DNA from: Proteus vulgaris
GTDB lineage: Bacteria > Pseudomonadota > Gammaproteobacteria > Enterobacterales > Enterobacteriaceae
NCBI RefSeq assembly: GCF_016239305.1
Contig: NZ_JAEHOQ010000003.1
Location: 1-64,000, forward strand
DNA: 64,000 nucleotides
Direction: 5' to 3'
The first letter of the stretch is position 1. Every line of letters begins with the position of its first letter. Shown piece after piece: positions 1 to 9,147 of this stretch. The position numbers were made by a program, and so were the translations under genes. Below the pieces are notes generated by a model that ran no database searches, was not told the origin of the DNA, and was given only the letters and a program-made list of their open reading frames with translations.

Positions 1-230
1 GCAACCACATGATAATAAATAAATTTACATTATTAACGATAAATTTATTTTTATTACATTTTATTCCTATTTTTTTATGACGTTTTTAATAAAATATTTT
101 TTCAACTTATTCTATAATTTATCTAATGAGTCATCTTTTTTAGATAATCGGAATTTTATTTATAAACTCATGAAAAAGACTTTTTAGCCGATATTGCTAT
201 TAACGTCGATTTACTCTGTAGGAATAAACC

Positions 231-815
231 ATGAAAAAACACCACGTATTACTAAGCTTATTACTGACAGCATTTACCACGACTGCAACTTACGCAAACA
301 ACAATGCTTCTATACAAACTGTTGCAAATTGGCATGCTACAGCAGTGAAGAAACCACAGAGTGAATTAGGCGTAACACCATTAAATGCCCTACATTTTGA
401 AGTAACAGAAAATAACCGCTTTAATACACAAGGTGGGACTTTTGATATCACCGTTAAAGATGCCGAAGGGGCAACGGACTTTAAATTAACTTCGAAAATT
501 ATTAGTAATGAACTTAAAAATGCGACTGATAATTCTGTATTAACAGTAAAAGCAGACTGGAATGGTAAAACATTATCAAATAATCAAGAAACCGTTATTC
601 TTGATAATCAAAAAGGTATTCATCATGGACTGGTGGCTGGGAATAAAGAGTCAGAGAAAAGTGAGCTAAAAAGTCTTCAAAGTGCATTTTTATTTAACGT
701 CATCAATGGCTCTCAAAATATTGCATCATTGCCAGAGGGGTTATGGGAAGGCGCTTTGCGTATTGAATTTACCAGTAAGTGGTCAGGGGATTTTGTAACA
801 CTAGCTTCAAGATAA
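231..815 (+). CDS. EcpA-like common pilus major subunit (orphan)
   Basis: A 194-residue exported protein. Residues 1-22 form a signal peptide (Lys-rich start, Leu/Thr-rich core, cleavage after TYA). The mature part follows the E. coli common pilus subunit EcpA/MatB: a Trp-x-Ala-Thr-Ala start to the first strand, VTPLNALHFEV, a FNTQGGTFDITV strand, FKLTSKIISNEL, and a C-terminal LPEGLWEG motif followed by an F/W-rich last strand. Length fits EcpA (about 195 residues). In E. coli EcpA needs the chaperones EcpB/EcpE, usher EcpC and tip EcpD. None lies downstream, where the next gene is convergent pgtA; upstream is off the window beyond 230 AT-rich bases. The family is assigned from remembered sequence; surface assembly is not shown. 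Confidence 0.72.
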   Translation: MKKHHVLLSLLLTAFTTTATYANNNASIQTVANWHATAVKKPQSELGVTPLNALHFEVTENNRFNTQGGTFDITVKDAEGATDFKLTSKIISNELKNATDNSVLTVKADWNGKTLSNNQETVILDNQKGIHHGLVAGNKESEKSELKSLQSAFLFNVINGSQNIASLPEGLWEGALRIEFTSKWSGDFVTLASR

Positions 816-847
816 TTCAATCGATGTATCTTAAAAGAAAAAATGCG

Positions 848-872
848 AAAGAGCGCCTGTATGGCGCTTCTT
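848..872. terminator. Convergent terminator between ecpA-like gene and pgtA
   Basis: A hairpin with stem AGCGCC/GGCGCT (852-857 and 863-868), extended by flanking A/T pairs, sits between two converging genes. T-rich sequence follows on the plus side and A-rich sequence precedes it, so it can serve both strands. Confidence 0.6.
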
Positions 873-893
873 TGTTATTTAATAGAACCTAAA

Positions 894-2171
894 TCAAACT
901 TTTGGTTTATAGCTATCTTTATCAAGATCGTGCTTTTTCATTCGTAAATACAGCTTCTTACGTGGAATACCTAAATAATCAGCCACATCACTGACACGAC
1001 CCGCAAATAAATATAACGCATCTTCAATTAATCGACGCTCATATTCATCGACTAAGTTATCCAAAGGGCCTTCAGGGGGAATAATGGCTCTGTGTTGCTC
1101 ACTATCCACCATTTTAACAATACCTACCGCATATAATTCAGCTACATTTCGTAACTCTCGAATATTACCCGGCCAATCATAACGTTTTAAAATATCAAGA
1201 TAATTACGGTCAATCTTCGGCACCGCAATACCAAGTCGTTGTGCACTTTGTCTCAAGAAAGCTCTAAATAACGGAATAATATCAGGGCGTCTTGCACTTA
1301 ATGGAGGTAATGAAAACGTGATTTGCGAAAAATAGTAATAGAATTCAGGAATTAATCGCCCCTCTGTGACCAGTTGCTGTGTATTATTTTCTAAAATCGC
1401 GATGGTTCTAAAATGACGCTTTCCTTGACGTTCCATATCTAACAAATAAGAGCTTAGCCAACGTTGCGCTTCTGATGATAAATCATAAGGAGAACGTAAA
1501 ATTAATGTTCCGACTTCATCGGCTTCAATTTGAGCAATAACCTGTTTGATATCAGATAAATTTTGGCAATCTATCGTTTGAATCGTTTTATCACTATGAG
1601 GGCTTAACTCATGCAAGAGTTGAGCAAGAAGGTGGCGTCCCGTTCCCATCTCACCTTCTATCATTAAGTCTTTATCGATATCGGCAATTTGTTGTACTTG
1701 CTCTCTAATCGCAGTGATTTGTGCGCTGTCGCCCACTAGTCGCTCTTGTGTGGTACTGATTACCGCATTTCTAAGGGCAAGAATAGACTGTCGTTCTTTA
1801 TGTGCTTTTGCCACTAATTCTAAAAATACTGGCGGATTAATTGGCTTTTCAATAAAGTCATAAGCCCCTTTTTTTACTGCCTCAACAGCCAGCGGTATAT
1901 CACCATGTCCAGTGATCATAATAACTGGGATACGAGGGTCAATGTGTTTAATACGTTCAAGCACTTCCATACCATTCATTGCTGGCATATAAATATCAAG
2001 CACAACAGCGCCCTGCCACTCTGGTGTTAAAAGGCTGAGTGCTTTTTCAGGCGAATCAGTCACTCTGGCAACCATACCCGCGAGGTTAAGCAAATGACGA
2101 TAAGATTCAAGAATATCTTCATCATCATCAATTAATAGAACATCAATATCAGGCATGAGTGATTGTGTCAT
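894..2171 (-). CDS. pgtA: Phosphoglycerate transport response regulator PgtA
   Basis: NtrC-type response regulator that in Salmonella activates pgtP when PgtB/PgtC sense phosphoglycerates or PEP. The receiver domain spans residues 1-125 with phospho-acceptor Asp in VLDIYMP (about D59) and acidic DDDED near residue 16. A central AAA+-like region follows, then a C-terminal Fis-type helix-turn-helix (about 380-418) with IPRKKLYLRMKK. The AAA+ region is degenerate: the Walker A has Arg for Lys (GEMGTGR), Walker B lacks DE, and no GAFTGA loop is present, so sigma-54 activation is unlikely. The ATG at 2171 is chosen because GGAG lies 7 bases upstream. It overlaps the end of pgtB by 23 bases, implying coupled translation. 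Confidence 0.88.
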   Translation of the reverse strand: MTQSLMPDIDVLLIDDDEDILESYRHLLNLAGMVARVTDSPEKALSLLTPEWQGAVVLDIYMPAMNGMEVLERIKHIDPRIPVIMITGHGDIPLAVEAVKKGAYDFIEKPINPPVFLELVAKAHKERQSILALRNAVISTTQERLVGDSAQITAIREQVQQIADIDKDLMIEGEMGTGRHLLAQLLHELSPHSDKTIQTIDCQNLSDIKQVIAQIEADEVGTLILRSPYDLSSEAQRWLSSYLLDMERQGKRHFRTIAILENNTQQLVTEGRLIPEFYYYFSQITFSLPPLSARRPDIIPLFRAFLRQSAQRLGIAVPKIDRNYLDILKRYDWPGNIRELRNVAELYAVGIVKMVDSEQHRAIIPPEGPLDNLVDEYERRLIEDALYLFAGRVSDVADYLGIPRKKLYLRMKKHDLDKDSYKPKV

Positions 2172-4524
2172 CAGTAAACTCCAAAACAACCATAGCGCCA
2201 CCGTTTAACGCTGAGGCCAAATAAATTTCATAACCAAACCGTTGCATAATAGAACGGCAAATGGATAACCCTAACCCAAGCCCCACATCTTTTGTTGTGG
2301 TAAACGGGGTAAATAGCTTTGGTAAAACAGCAGAGTTGAATCCTTTTCCGCTATCCGCTATCCCCACTAATTTTCTTTTAGGATCAGTAGATAAGAGATC
2401 AATAGTGATCTGACTTTCACCAATACCCGCAATGGCATCCATCGCATTAACAAATAAATTAACCAAGACTTGCTCGATTTGTGTTGGGTCGGCACAAATG
2501 GTTAATTCATCAGGAATATTATTCGTAATGATGCACTGCTCTCGTTTGGAACGAGACTCTACCAGTACCATCGCACTTTCCACCAGCTCTTTTAATGGTG
2601 CTGATACAAAACTAATTTCAGATGATGATTTACGGGAGAAATTACGTAATGCCGTAATAATTCGATTCATTCGCGCACAAAGCTTTTCAATACGCTCTAT
2701 GGAATCAGGCAATTGATCGTATTTTTCCATCTGTATGGTTAATTTTGCACTATACAAATAGGTATTAATTGCAGAAAGAGGTTGATTAAGTTCATGTGCA
2801 AGGCTTGTCATCGCTTGCCCAACAACAGCCATTTTTGCGGCTTGTACCAATTCTTCTTGCGTTTGAATTAAGTGCTTTTGTGCTTGTTCACGACGCACAA
2901 TCTCTTCATTTAATTGCTGATTTTTATCCTGCAAATCTTGTGTTTTTAATGCCACTAGCCTTTGAAGTTCTAATCGACTTAACTCTTGGCGTGTAATGTC
3001 CGTGATAGTAACAATATATTTGTGCTCATCTTTATGCGGATATTCACGAATATTAAATTGTAAGAAATGAGGCTCACCCGCTTTTAGCATTCGAATAGTA
3101 CATTCACTCTGCCCTAAACGATAAAGCTGACTTGTTGAGCTAAATTGCGCTTTAAGCATTGTGCTGGCTTCACCACTAAACAGCAACCAAAGAGGTTTAT
3201 TACTTTGCTCTTTTCCAGTGCCTAATAACATCGCTGCACTTGGATTAACTGTTTCCATTCTTCCATCGTGGTGACAGGTAATTAAACTCGCATCTGTATT
3301 ATTGATAAGATTTAATGCATTACTGGCTTCAACTTCTTTCATTTGACGCCAAAAACGGCGAAGTCGCCGACTTAATAAACCAATTTCATCTTGCCCTTCA
3401 ATCAGTACAGGCTCGGTTAAATTACCTTTGGCAACATGCGCTAAATCATCACTTAGTTTATTCAATCTTGCGATAAGTCTTCTATCAATTAAGATTTTCA
3501 TCACAATAATACTGAGCAATAAAGAAGCGACAATAATCGCTACAATAACAATTTTTCCCGTTGCCATCAGTTTACGGGTATTGCCATTGAGTTTATTTAG
3601 TACTTCACTGGTCGCCAAAACATTACCACTTACTGCGTTATCAAACTGAGATAACTTTTCATTTAATTCAGGGGTTAATGCTTTAAGCTTTTTTTCGTTT
3701 TCTACATCATCAATCAGTGTTTGATAGATATCACCGTCATAACGAGTGATCGCGATAATCTCTTGTAATACCTGACGATGAGCAATGGTTGACGGGTAGC
3801 TTTTTAACTTCTGATTTAACGAAATAATTTCATCAATTTTGACACTGATATAGTGAAAAGCGACATCAATATCACGGCTATAACGTTGATGAGCAATTTC
3901 TTCAACTAAACCAATTAATTCATTCTCAGTGGTAAATAATTCTTGTAATAACGTTGATTCTAATAACAGCTGTAGACTATTTTCCTGTACGTTTTTTTCA
4001 TTAAGCATTTGACTGACATGCCACTCAATTTCATTAAGTAGCGGTTTAATATCTTCACCAACCGCGTCATGCATCCATGCCAATTGTCCCAATAATTGAG
4101 CAAGACGATTCTCTAACTCGCGTCGTTTATCCAGTAGTACATCCTGTTGATTAATAAGCTCTGATAGTTCATCAACAAGTTGAGTATAAAAATCACGTTG
4201 CGGTGTTTGTTCAATAGGGAATTTACGTAAATTATCTAATAACTGATGGATTTCCTGCTGTTGTTGCTCTGAAATTGATTTTCTCTGTGTCTGCTCTCGC
4301 TCTTTTAATAGCATTTGTAAATTGGTGCTATAACGCTCCATATTATAGCTGGTGGTTAACATAGGCAAAGACTCTCCCACTGACGCATTAATTTGTGTCG
4401 CCAGTTTTCCCCACATAAAAAAGATAACCACACCAATCAATAAGGTGAGTAAAGAACTAAAGATAAACGCCATATACAGGCGTCTACCTAGTTTACCAAA
4501 TTGTTTAGGCGCTAATAATTTCAT
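2149..4524 (-). CDS. pgtB: Phosphoglycerate transport sensor kinase PgtB
   Basis: A 791-residue inner-membrane sensor kinase. TM1 lies near residues 14-38, then a helical periplasmic domain (about 40-322) and TM2 at about 326-346. A HAMP linker follows, then a PAS-like module (about 400-510), a Gln-rich coiled coil, and the kinase core: the His phosphorylation site in SLAHELNQPLS (about H577), an N box near 690, DSGKG near 725 and GLGLGLS near 750. It pairs with PgtA, encoded immediately downstream with overlap, and by family knowledge responds to the periplasmic protein PgtC. It appears longer than Salmonella PgtB as I recall it, the extra length lying in the PAS/coiled-coil linker. The pgtC stop is 57 bases upstream. 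Confidence 0.88.
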   Translation of the reverse strand: MKLLAPKQFGKLGRRLYMAFIFSSLLTLLIGVVIFFMWGKLATQINASVGESLPMLTTSYNMERYSTNLQMLLKEREQTQRKSISEQQQQEIHQLLDNLRKFPIEQTPQRDFYTQLVDELSELINQQDVLLDKRRELENRLAQLLGQLAWMHDAVGEDIKPLLNEIEWHVSQMLNEKNVQENSLQLLLESTLLQELFTTENELIGLVEEIAHQRYSRDIDVAFHYISVKIDEIISLNQKLKSYPSTIAHRQVLQEIIAITRYDGDIYQTLIDDVENEKKLKALTPELNEKLSQFDNAVSGNVLATSEVLNKLNGNTRKLMATGKIVIVAIIVASLLLSIIVMKILIDRRLIARLNKLSDDLAHVAKGNLTEPVLIEGQDEIGLLSRRLRRFWRQMKEVEASNALNLINNTDASLITCHHDGRMETVNPSAAMLLGTGKEQSNKPLWLLFSGEASTMLKAQFSSTSQLYRLGQSECTIRMLKAGEPHFLQFNIREYPHKDEHKYIVTITDITRQELSRLELQRLVALKTQDLQDKNQQLNEEIVRREQAQKHLIQTQEELVQAAKMAVVGQAMTSLAHELNQPLSAINTYLYSAKLTIQMEKYDQLPDSIERIEKLCARMNRIITALRNFSRKSSSEISFVSAPLKELVESAMVLVESRSKREQCIITNNIPDELTICADPTQIEQVLVNLFVNAMDAIAGIGESQITIDLLSTDPKRKLVGIADSGKGFNSAVLPKLFTPFTTTKDVGLGLGLSICRSIMQRFGYEIYLASALNGGAMVVLEFTDDTITHA

Positions 4525-4581
4525 CCGTAATACCTTTCATAAAAACAGCGTTTCCTGCTGTATATTTGAACCACAAGGCGG

Positions 4582-5871
4582 TTAGGGTGATTTTGTCTCT
4601 TTCAATAAAACCAGTGCTTGTTCAAGCCTTTCAGCTTCTAATGTACGCCATTGATACAACACAGCTAATGCTTGATCAGAATATTCTCGCTGATCAGCTT
4701 CTTTCATAAATAACGCTTGTAATGTGGGTGAATTGGCCTCTTTTTCGCTAATAAGCACTGAACTTGCTATTTTTCGTGCTTTGCTGATCGCAGAAATTCG
4801 TTCTGGGGTTTTATTTTCCTGTTTTTCTGCTTCGTGGATATCATTCCAAACTTGGCGCATTAAAGGAAAATTATGCGTGATCATTTGATCAAATAATGCA
4901 TTAACCACTTCACTACGACGATAAGCTTCATTGCTGTTTAAAATAAATTCTGTGTTATTAGCAAGTTCATCGTTATTCCCTAAGATCTCTTTACTTAATG
5001 GGATCTTTGCCATATCACTTTTATAAATAATTTCTTGCCCTTCATCCGATAAAAGAAAGGCAATAAATTTGGCTGCTGTGTCTCTTTTACTGCTTTCTGC
5101 CACAATGGCAACATAAGCTGGTAAAATGATCGACTTATCAAAATAGCTAAACTCGACAAAATCAAACCGTTTTTGATGGTTAAACGCGTAGTTATCAATA
5201 ATTGGCCCAGCGCCAACAATACCTCTGGCGATAGCATCACTGACACGCGAACTACGTGCTGAAATAGAAGAAAGATTACCACTGGTTTCCAGTAAGATCT
5301 GCCATCCTCGCTCCCAGCCATACTCTTGTAGTACATTCTCCACCATCAACTGCATCGTGCCAGAGTTTGCTGGCGTCGTCATGGTTAAGTGCCCTTGGTA
5401 AATAGGATCACTTAAATCAATCCAGCTTTTCGGTGCAGGAAGCCCCAATTTTTGCAAGTATTGTGTATTACTCATAATACCAATGCCGGAATAGCCAACA
5501 GTGGTTATTTTATCGTTCAAGATATCACTGTGACGCATCAGCCATTTTGGCGTTTCATAATTGACTGGTAATCGCGCCAGTAGCCCTTCTCTATCTAAAT
5601 GATGAAAGAAATTAGCTGATGACGACATCACAATATCAACAGGTTGCGTGGGATATTGTTTCATCATACGTGTTGCTATCGCGACACGGCGATAAACCAC
5701 TTGCACTTTAGTATCAGGATAACGTGCGCTAAAAGCTTCTGTGAGTGGTCTCATTGGTGTATCTGAAAGCGTCGTCAATATAACAAGTGGCTGCTCATCA
5801 CTACGTACCGGAGTGATAAACAGCCAGCTAAACAATAAACAGACGAGGCTAAGTGTTATTTTTATTCTCAT
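4582..5871 (-). CDS. pgtC: Phosphoglycerate transport regulatory periplasmic protein PgtC
   Basis: A 429-residue protein with a signal peptide (MRIK, hydrophobic core, cleavage about residue 24) and a type 2 periplasmic binding fold of the iron/thiamine-binding class (residues 30-290). In Salmonella PgtC works with PgtB to derepress pgtP and is not itself the transporter. Its C-terminal part (about 300-429) is helical and charged, ending in Leu-rich heptads. It is the first gene of the minus-strand operon pgtC-pgtB-pgtA and is divergent from pgtP, giving a shared 312-base regulatory region. Confidence 0.85.
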   Translation of the reverse strand: MRIKITLSLVCLLFSWLFITPVRSDEQPLVILTTLSDTPMRPLTEAFSARYPDTKVQVVYRRVAIATRMMKQYPTQPVDIVMSSSANFFHHLDREGLLARLPVNYETPKWLMRHSDILNDKITTVGYSGIGIMSNTQYLQKLGLPAPKSWIDLSDPIYQGHLTMTTPANSGTMQLMVENVLQEYGWERGWQILLETSGNLSSISARSSRVSDAIARGIVGAGPIIDNYAFNHQKRFDFVEFSYFDKSIILPAYVAIVAESSKRDTAAKFIAFLLSDEGQEIIYKSDMAKIPLSKEILGNNDELANNTEFILNSNEAYRRSEVVNALFDQMITHNFPLMRQVWNDIHEAEKQENKTPERISAISKARKIASSVLISEKEANSPTLQALFMKEADQREYSDQALAVLYQWRTLEAERLEQALVLLKETKSP

Positions 5872-6183
5872 GACGTACCCCTGGTTTTGTTTTGAATAAA
5901 CATAAAAATGTGTCGAACTTCAAACTTCTGATATTTAGCAATATTTATTATTTTGGGCTAATGAGTCCTTAATGACCCATTTACAACAATGATACAACGA
6001 TATCTTCACTCATTTTTAAACCAACGCCTAATAGCGATGTTACAAATTTGACTCACCGATTCAGCAGAATGTGTCATCGATGACTCAAATTCCGTGTTTT
6101 GCACCAAGATGACCTAAATGAATAGCATCAGCTCTGAAAACCAAAATCAGCTTCAGACATGAATAATATTCGGAGTCATCTCT
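5872..6183. promoter_or_regulatory. Divergent pgtC/pgtP control region
   Basis: This non-coding stretch drives pgtC (minus) and pgtP (plus). It contains TGACTCA at 6049-6055 and again at 6081-6087, 32 bases apart (about three helical turns). A perfect 12-base palindrome GTCATCGATGAC lies at 6073-6084, and an inverted GAGTCA at 6173-6178 next to the pgtP start. These are candidate PgtA binding elements. That is inference, as I know no published PgtA consensus to compare. Confidence 0.4.
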
Positions 6184-7521
6184 ATGCTAAGTTTCTTTAA
6201 AACCAGAAAGGATCTGCCGCTAATAGAAGCGTCAAGTGAAAAGATCCGCGCAATATATAAAAAGCACCAATGGCAGGTCTTCTTTGGTCTTGTTCTTGGT
6301 TATGCCATGTTCTATGTGGTTCGTATGGCACTCGGTGTGGTGAAAAAACCTATGCTGGATGCAGGTATCGTAACCACCGCTGAACTCGGTTTAATGGGTT
6401 CTGCGTTCTTCTTTACCTACGCATTTGGTAAGTTTTCTAACGGCTTCTTGTCAGATTATGCCAATATTGGACGCTTTATGTCCATCTCGCTGATTGCCTC
6501 TTCCTTTGTTTGTATCTTCATGGGAATGTCAACGGCAAGCCTGTTCTTTATCCTGTTATGGGGTATTAACGGTTGGTTCCAATCTGTTGGTTCAGCGCCT
6601 TCTTGTGTCTCTATCTTCCAATGGTTCTCACCAAAACAACGCGGTACGGTTTATTCCATCTGGGGTGGCTCGCGTAATATCGGTGAAGCGATTACATGGA
6701 TCTTGACTGCAACTATAGTGAGCTTCTTCGGCTGGCGTGCAGGTTTTATCGGTGCCGGTATCGCAGGTATCGCCGCTGGTATCATCTTACTGATGGTCTT
6801 AAAAGACCGTCCTCGTACTTATGGCTTACCTGATCCAGCAACTGCGTATGGCGAAGAGTCAGAAGCCGTTAAATCAAGTGATCCTAAAGAAACACGTCGC
6901 GCTCAGTTATTCGTACTAAAACAACCAACAGTATGGATCATCGCTGCGGCTTGTGCGGCTATGTATATCTCTCGCTACGCAATCAGTTCATGGGCCGTTC
7001 TTTACCTACAAGGTTCAAAAGGTTACTCACTGATTGATGCGGGTTTCGCAATGTCGACTTACCCAATCGCAGGTTTCTTCGGCGCAATCTTAGCGGGTAT
7101 GGCTTCTGACAAACTGTTTAATGCTAACCGCCATATTCCAACACTGATTTATGGTATCGCCAACATCGCTGGTTTTGCACTGATGTTCTGGGGTCCACAA
7201 AGCCGTGTTATGGATGCAGTTGCATTAAGTATGGTTGGTTTTGCAATGGGTGGTCTGGTTGTGTTCTTAGCAGGTTTAACCGCTTGTGACCTGATGCCGA
7301 AAAACGCAGTAGGTGCAGTAAAAGGCTTTATCGGTCTGTTCGCTTACATTGCAGCATCAGCCCAAGAACTGATTTCAGCATCACTGATCAAAGTGACTCA
7401 AGTTGGCGATATCACTAACTACGACTTCACCACAGTACAGTATTTCTGGATAGGTTCTGCCATCGTTTCCATGATTTTAGCGACGCTAGTCTGGAATGCG
7501 AAAAAAGTAACCATGGATTAA
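6184..7521 (+). CDS. pgtP: Phosphoglycerate transporter PgtP (MFS, OPA family)
   Basis: A 445-residue, 12-helix major facilitator of the organophosphate:phosphate antiporter family (GlpT/UhpT/PgtP). In Salmonella it imports 2- and 3-phosphoglycerate and PEP in exchange for Pi. Visible features are the VRMALGVVKKPM segment after TM1, GKFSNGFLSDY between TM2 and TM3, the basic KDRPRTYGLP central loop near residue 205, and C-terminal helices ending at VWNAKKVTMD. Length matches the family. It is transcribed away from pgtC and followed 65 bases later by pyruvate kinase on the same strand, which suggests co-transcription of uptake and use. Confidence 0.9.
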   Translation: MLSFFKTRKDLPLIEASSEKIRAIYKKHQWQVFFGLVLGYAMFYVVRMALGVVKKPMLDAGIVTTAELGLMGSAFFFTYAFGKFSNGFLSDYANIGRFMSISLIASSFVCIFMGMSTASLFFILLWGINGWFQSVGSAPSCVSIFQWFSPKQRGTVYSIWGGSRNIGEAITWILTATIVSFFGWRAGFIGAGIAGIAAGIILLMVLKDRPRTYGLPDPATAYGEESEAVKSSDPKETRRAQLFVLKQPTVWIIAAACAAMYISRYAISSWAVLYLQGSKGYSLIDAGFAMSTYPIAGFFGAILAGMASDKLFNANRHIPTLIYGIANIAGFALMFWGPQSRVMDAVALSMVGFAMGGLVVFLAGLTACDLMPKNAVGAVKGFIGLFAYIAASAQELISASLIKVTQVGDITNYDFTTVQYFWIGSAIVSMILATLVWNAKKVTMD

Positions 7522-7543
7522 TGAATTAATTAAGTTGTTATCA

Positions 7544-7565
7544 AGGGATACCGTTAGGTATCCCT
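7544..7565 (+). repeat. Stem-loop between pgtP and pyruvate kinase
   Basis: A perfect 9-base stem (AGGGATACC / GGTATCCCT) with a GTTA loop fills the gap between the two genes. Only CTTTA follows, not a long U-run, so it looks like a partial terminator or an mRNA-stability hairpin that could set unequal expression of pgtP and pyk. Confidence 0.6.
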
Positions 7566-7586
7566 CTTTAAAAAGAGAATGTCATT

Positions 7587-9038
7587 ATGCGTAAGACAAA
7601 AATTGTTGCGACTCTTGGCCCAGCTAGCTGTTCAGAACAGATGATTGAAAAGCTGATTATGGCAGGTGCTAACGTATTTCGTTTAAACTTTTCACACGGT
7701 ACTCGCGAACAACATCAGGCCACTGCCGCAACTATCCGTCAGGTCGCAGAAAAACATCGTGTATTTATCGGGATCTTAGCTGACCTGCAAGGCCCGAAAA
7801 TTCGTATCGCTAACTTTAAAAATGATTCAATTCAATTAAAACAAGGCGATAGCTTTATTCTAAATGCAGATTTAGACAGCACATTAGGCGACGAGCAACA
7901 AGTTGGATTGGACTACCCACAACTTGTTCAGGAAGTCACACCAGGGAATATTCTGTTACTTGATGATGGCAATATTCAATTACAAGTCAGTGCCGTAAAT
8001 AATAATAAAATAGAGACTGTCGTTACTGTTGGTGGAAAATTATCTAACCGTAAAGGGATTAACTTACTCGGTGGTGGTTTATCTGCACCAGCATTAACAG
8101 ACAAAGATAAACAAGACATACACACAGCAGCCGCTATTCAAGCAGATTACATTGCCGTTTCCTTCCCACGTAATGGTGCGGATATTGAATATGCCCGTGG
8201 TTTAGTGATAGCAGCAGGAAGTCACGCCAAAATCGTTGCTAAAGTTGAACGCGCTGAAGTAGTTTCTTGTGAAGAAAACATGGATGACATCATTAAAGCA
8301 TCCGATGTCATTATGGTAGCACGAGGCGATCTCGCAGTTGAAATCGGTGATGCAAGCTTACCAGGCGCACAAAAGCAACTTATTGCACGTTGTCGCGCAT
8401 TAGGTTGCCCTGTTATTACTGCAACCCAAATGATGGAATCGATGATTGAAAGCCCAATGCCAACCCGCGCAGAAGTGATGGATATCGCGAATGCCGTTGG
8501 TGATGGTACTGATGCGGTGATGCTTTCCGCTGAAACTGCGGCAGGAAAATATCCGGTGGAAGCCGTTAGTGCAATGGCACGTGTTGCTGAAGGGGCTGAG
8601 CGCTCTTTTGCGGCTAATGCTGAAAACCCATGGCAATCACCGTCTTACTACTCACAAACGGGTCGTTGGATTGCGCTAGCAGCCGCGACAACGGCTTTCC
8701 ATGACGACAAACATTTAAGCGTTGCCGCATTAACAGAAAATGGCAAATCAGTGACCTTATTGTCGCGCTTTATGCCAAACAACAACGTATATGCATTAAC
8801 AGATAATCCAGCACTTGCAGGTCAATTGACTGTATTACGTGGTGTAACACCTGTTGCTTATCAACGTCAAAATAACCATGACTGTGATGAAAGCATTATG
8901 CAAAAACTACAAGCAGAAGGATTATTAACAGACATAAATTCACTCTTAATTACCCGTTTATCAACCTTTGAAAAAACCGGTGAAAGCGATTGTTGCCATC
9001 TTGTTCCTGTAAAACAAGTTGAAGTTGCAACTGCTTGA
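7587..9038 (+). CDS. Pyruvate kinase (PykA-like), pgtP-linked
   Basis: A 483-residue pyruvate kinase that converts PEP and ADP to pyruvate and ATP. The active-site signature IVAKVERAE lies near residue 217, GDLAVEIGD near 250, MMESMI in the Mg/K-binding region, then PTRAEVMD and DAVMLSAETAAG. The N-terminal RKTKIVATLGPAS and the domain B motif LLDDGNIQL are typical. The sequence follows E. coli PykA (type II) more than PykF. The C-terminal regulatory domain (about 350-483) is more divergent, so effector control may differ. Being beside pgtP it is probably an extra paralogue specialised for imported phosphoglycerate/PEP. Whether another pyk exists elsewhere cannot be seen here. Confidence 0.88.
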   Translation: MRKTKIVATLGPASCSEQMIEKLIMAGANVFRLNFSHGTREQHQATAATIRQVAEKHRVFIGILADLQGPKIRIANFKNDSIQLKQGDSFILNADLDSTLGDEQQVGLDYPQLVQEVTPGNILLLDDGNIQLQVSAVNNNKIETVVTVGGKLSNRKGINLLGGGLSAPALTDKDKQDIHTAAAIQADYIAVSFPRNGADIEYARGLVIAAGSHAKIVAKVERAEVVSCEENMDDIIKASDVIMVARGDLAVEIGDASLPGAQKQLIARCRALGCPVITATQMMESMIESPMPTRAEVMDIANAVGDGTDAVMLSAETAAGKYPVEAVSAMARVAEGAERSFAANAENPWQSPSYYSQTGRWIALAAATTAFHDDKHLSVAALTENGKSVTLLSRFMPNNNVYALTDNPALAGQLTVLRGVTPVAYQRQNNHDCDESIMQKLQAEGLLTDINSLLITRLSTFEKTGESDCCHLVPVKQVEVATA

Positions 9039-9113
9039 GTGTCTTCCATCAAGGGGCTTATGAGAGAGGCAACCTGAAGTAAATAACAAGAAAAAGAGCA
9101 CACCAAATCATTT

Positions 9114-9139
9114 TAGCCACAAGGATTGTGGCTATTTTT
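9114..9139. terminator. Terminator after pyruvate kinase
   Basis: A perfect 9-base stem TAGCCACAA/TTGTGGCTA with a GGA loop is followed by TTTTTC on the plus strand. It lies between pyk and the convergent Rap1a-like gene and can serve both. Confidence 0.8.
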
Positions 9140-9147
9140 CTTTCTAT

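Noticed and set aside
4995-5336. 113-codon minus-strand frame inside pgtC
   Set aside because: Fully overlapped by pgtC in another frame, low-complexity composition and no ribosome site.
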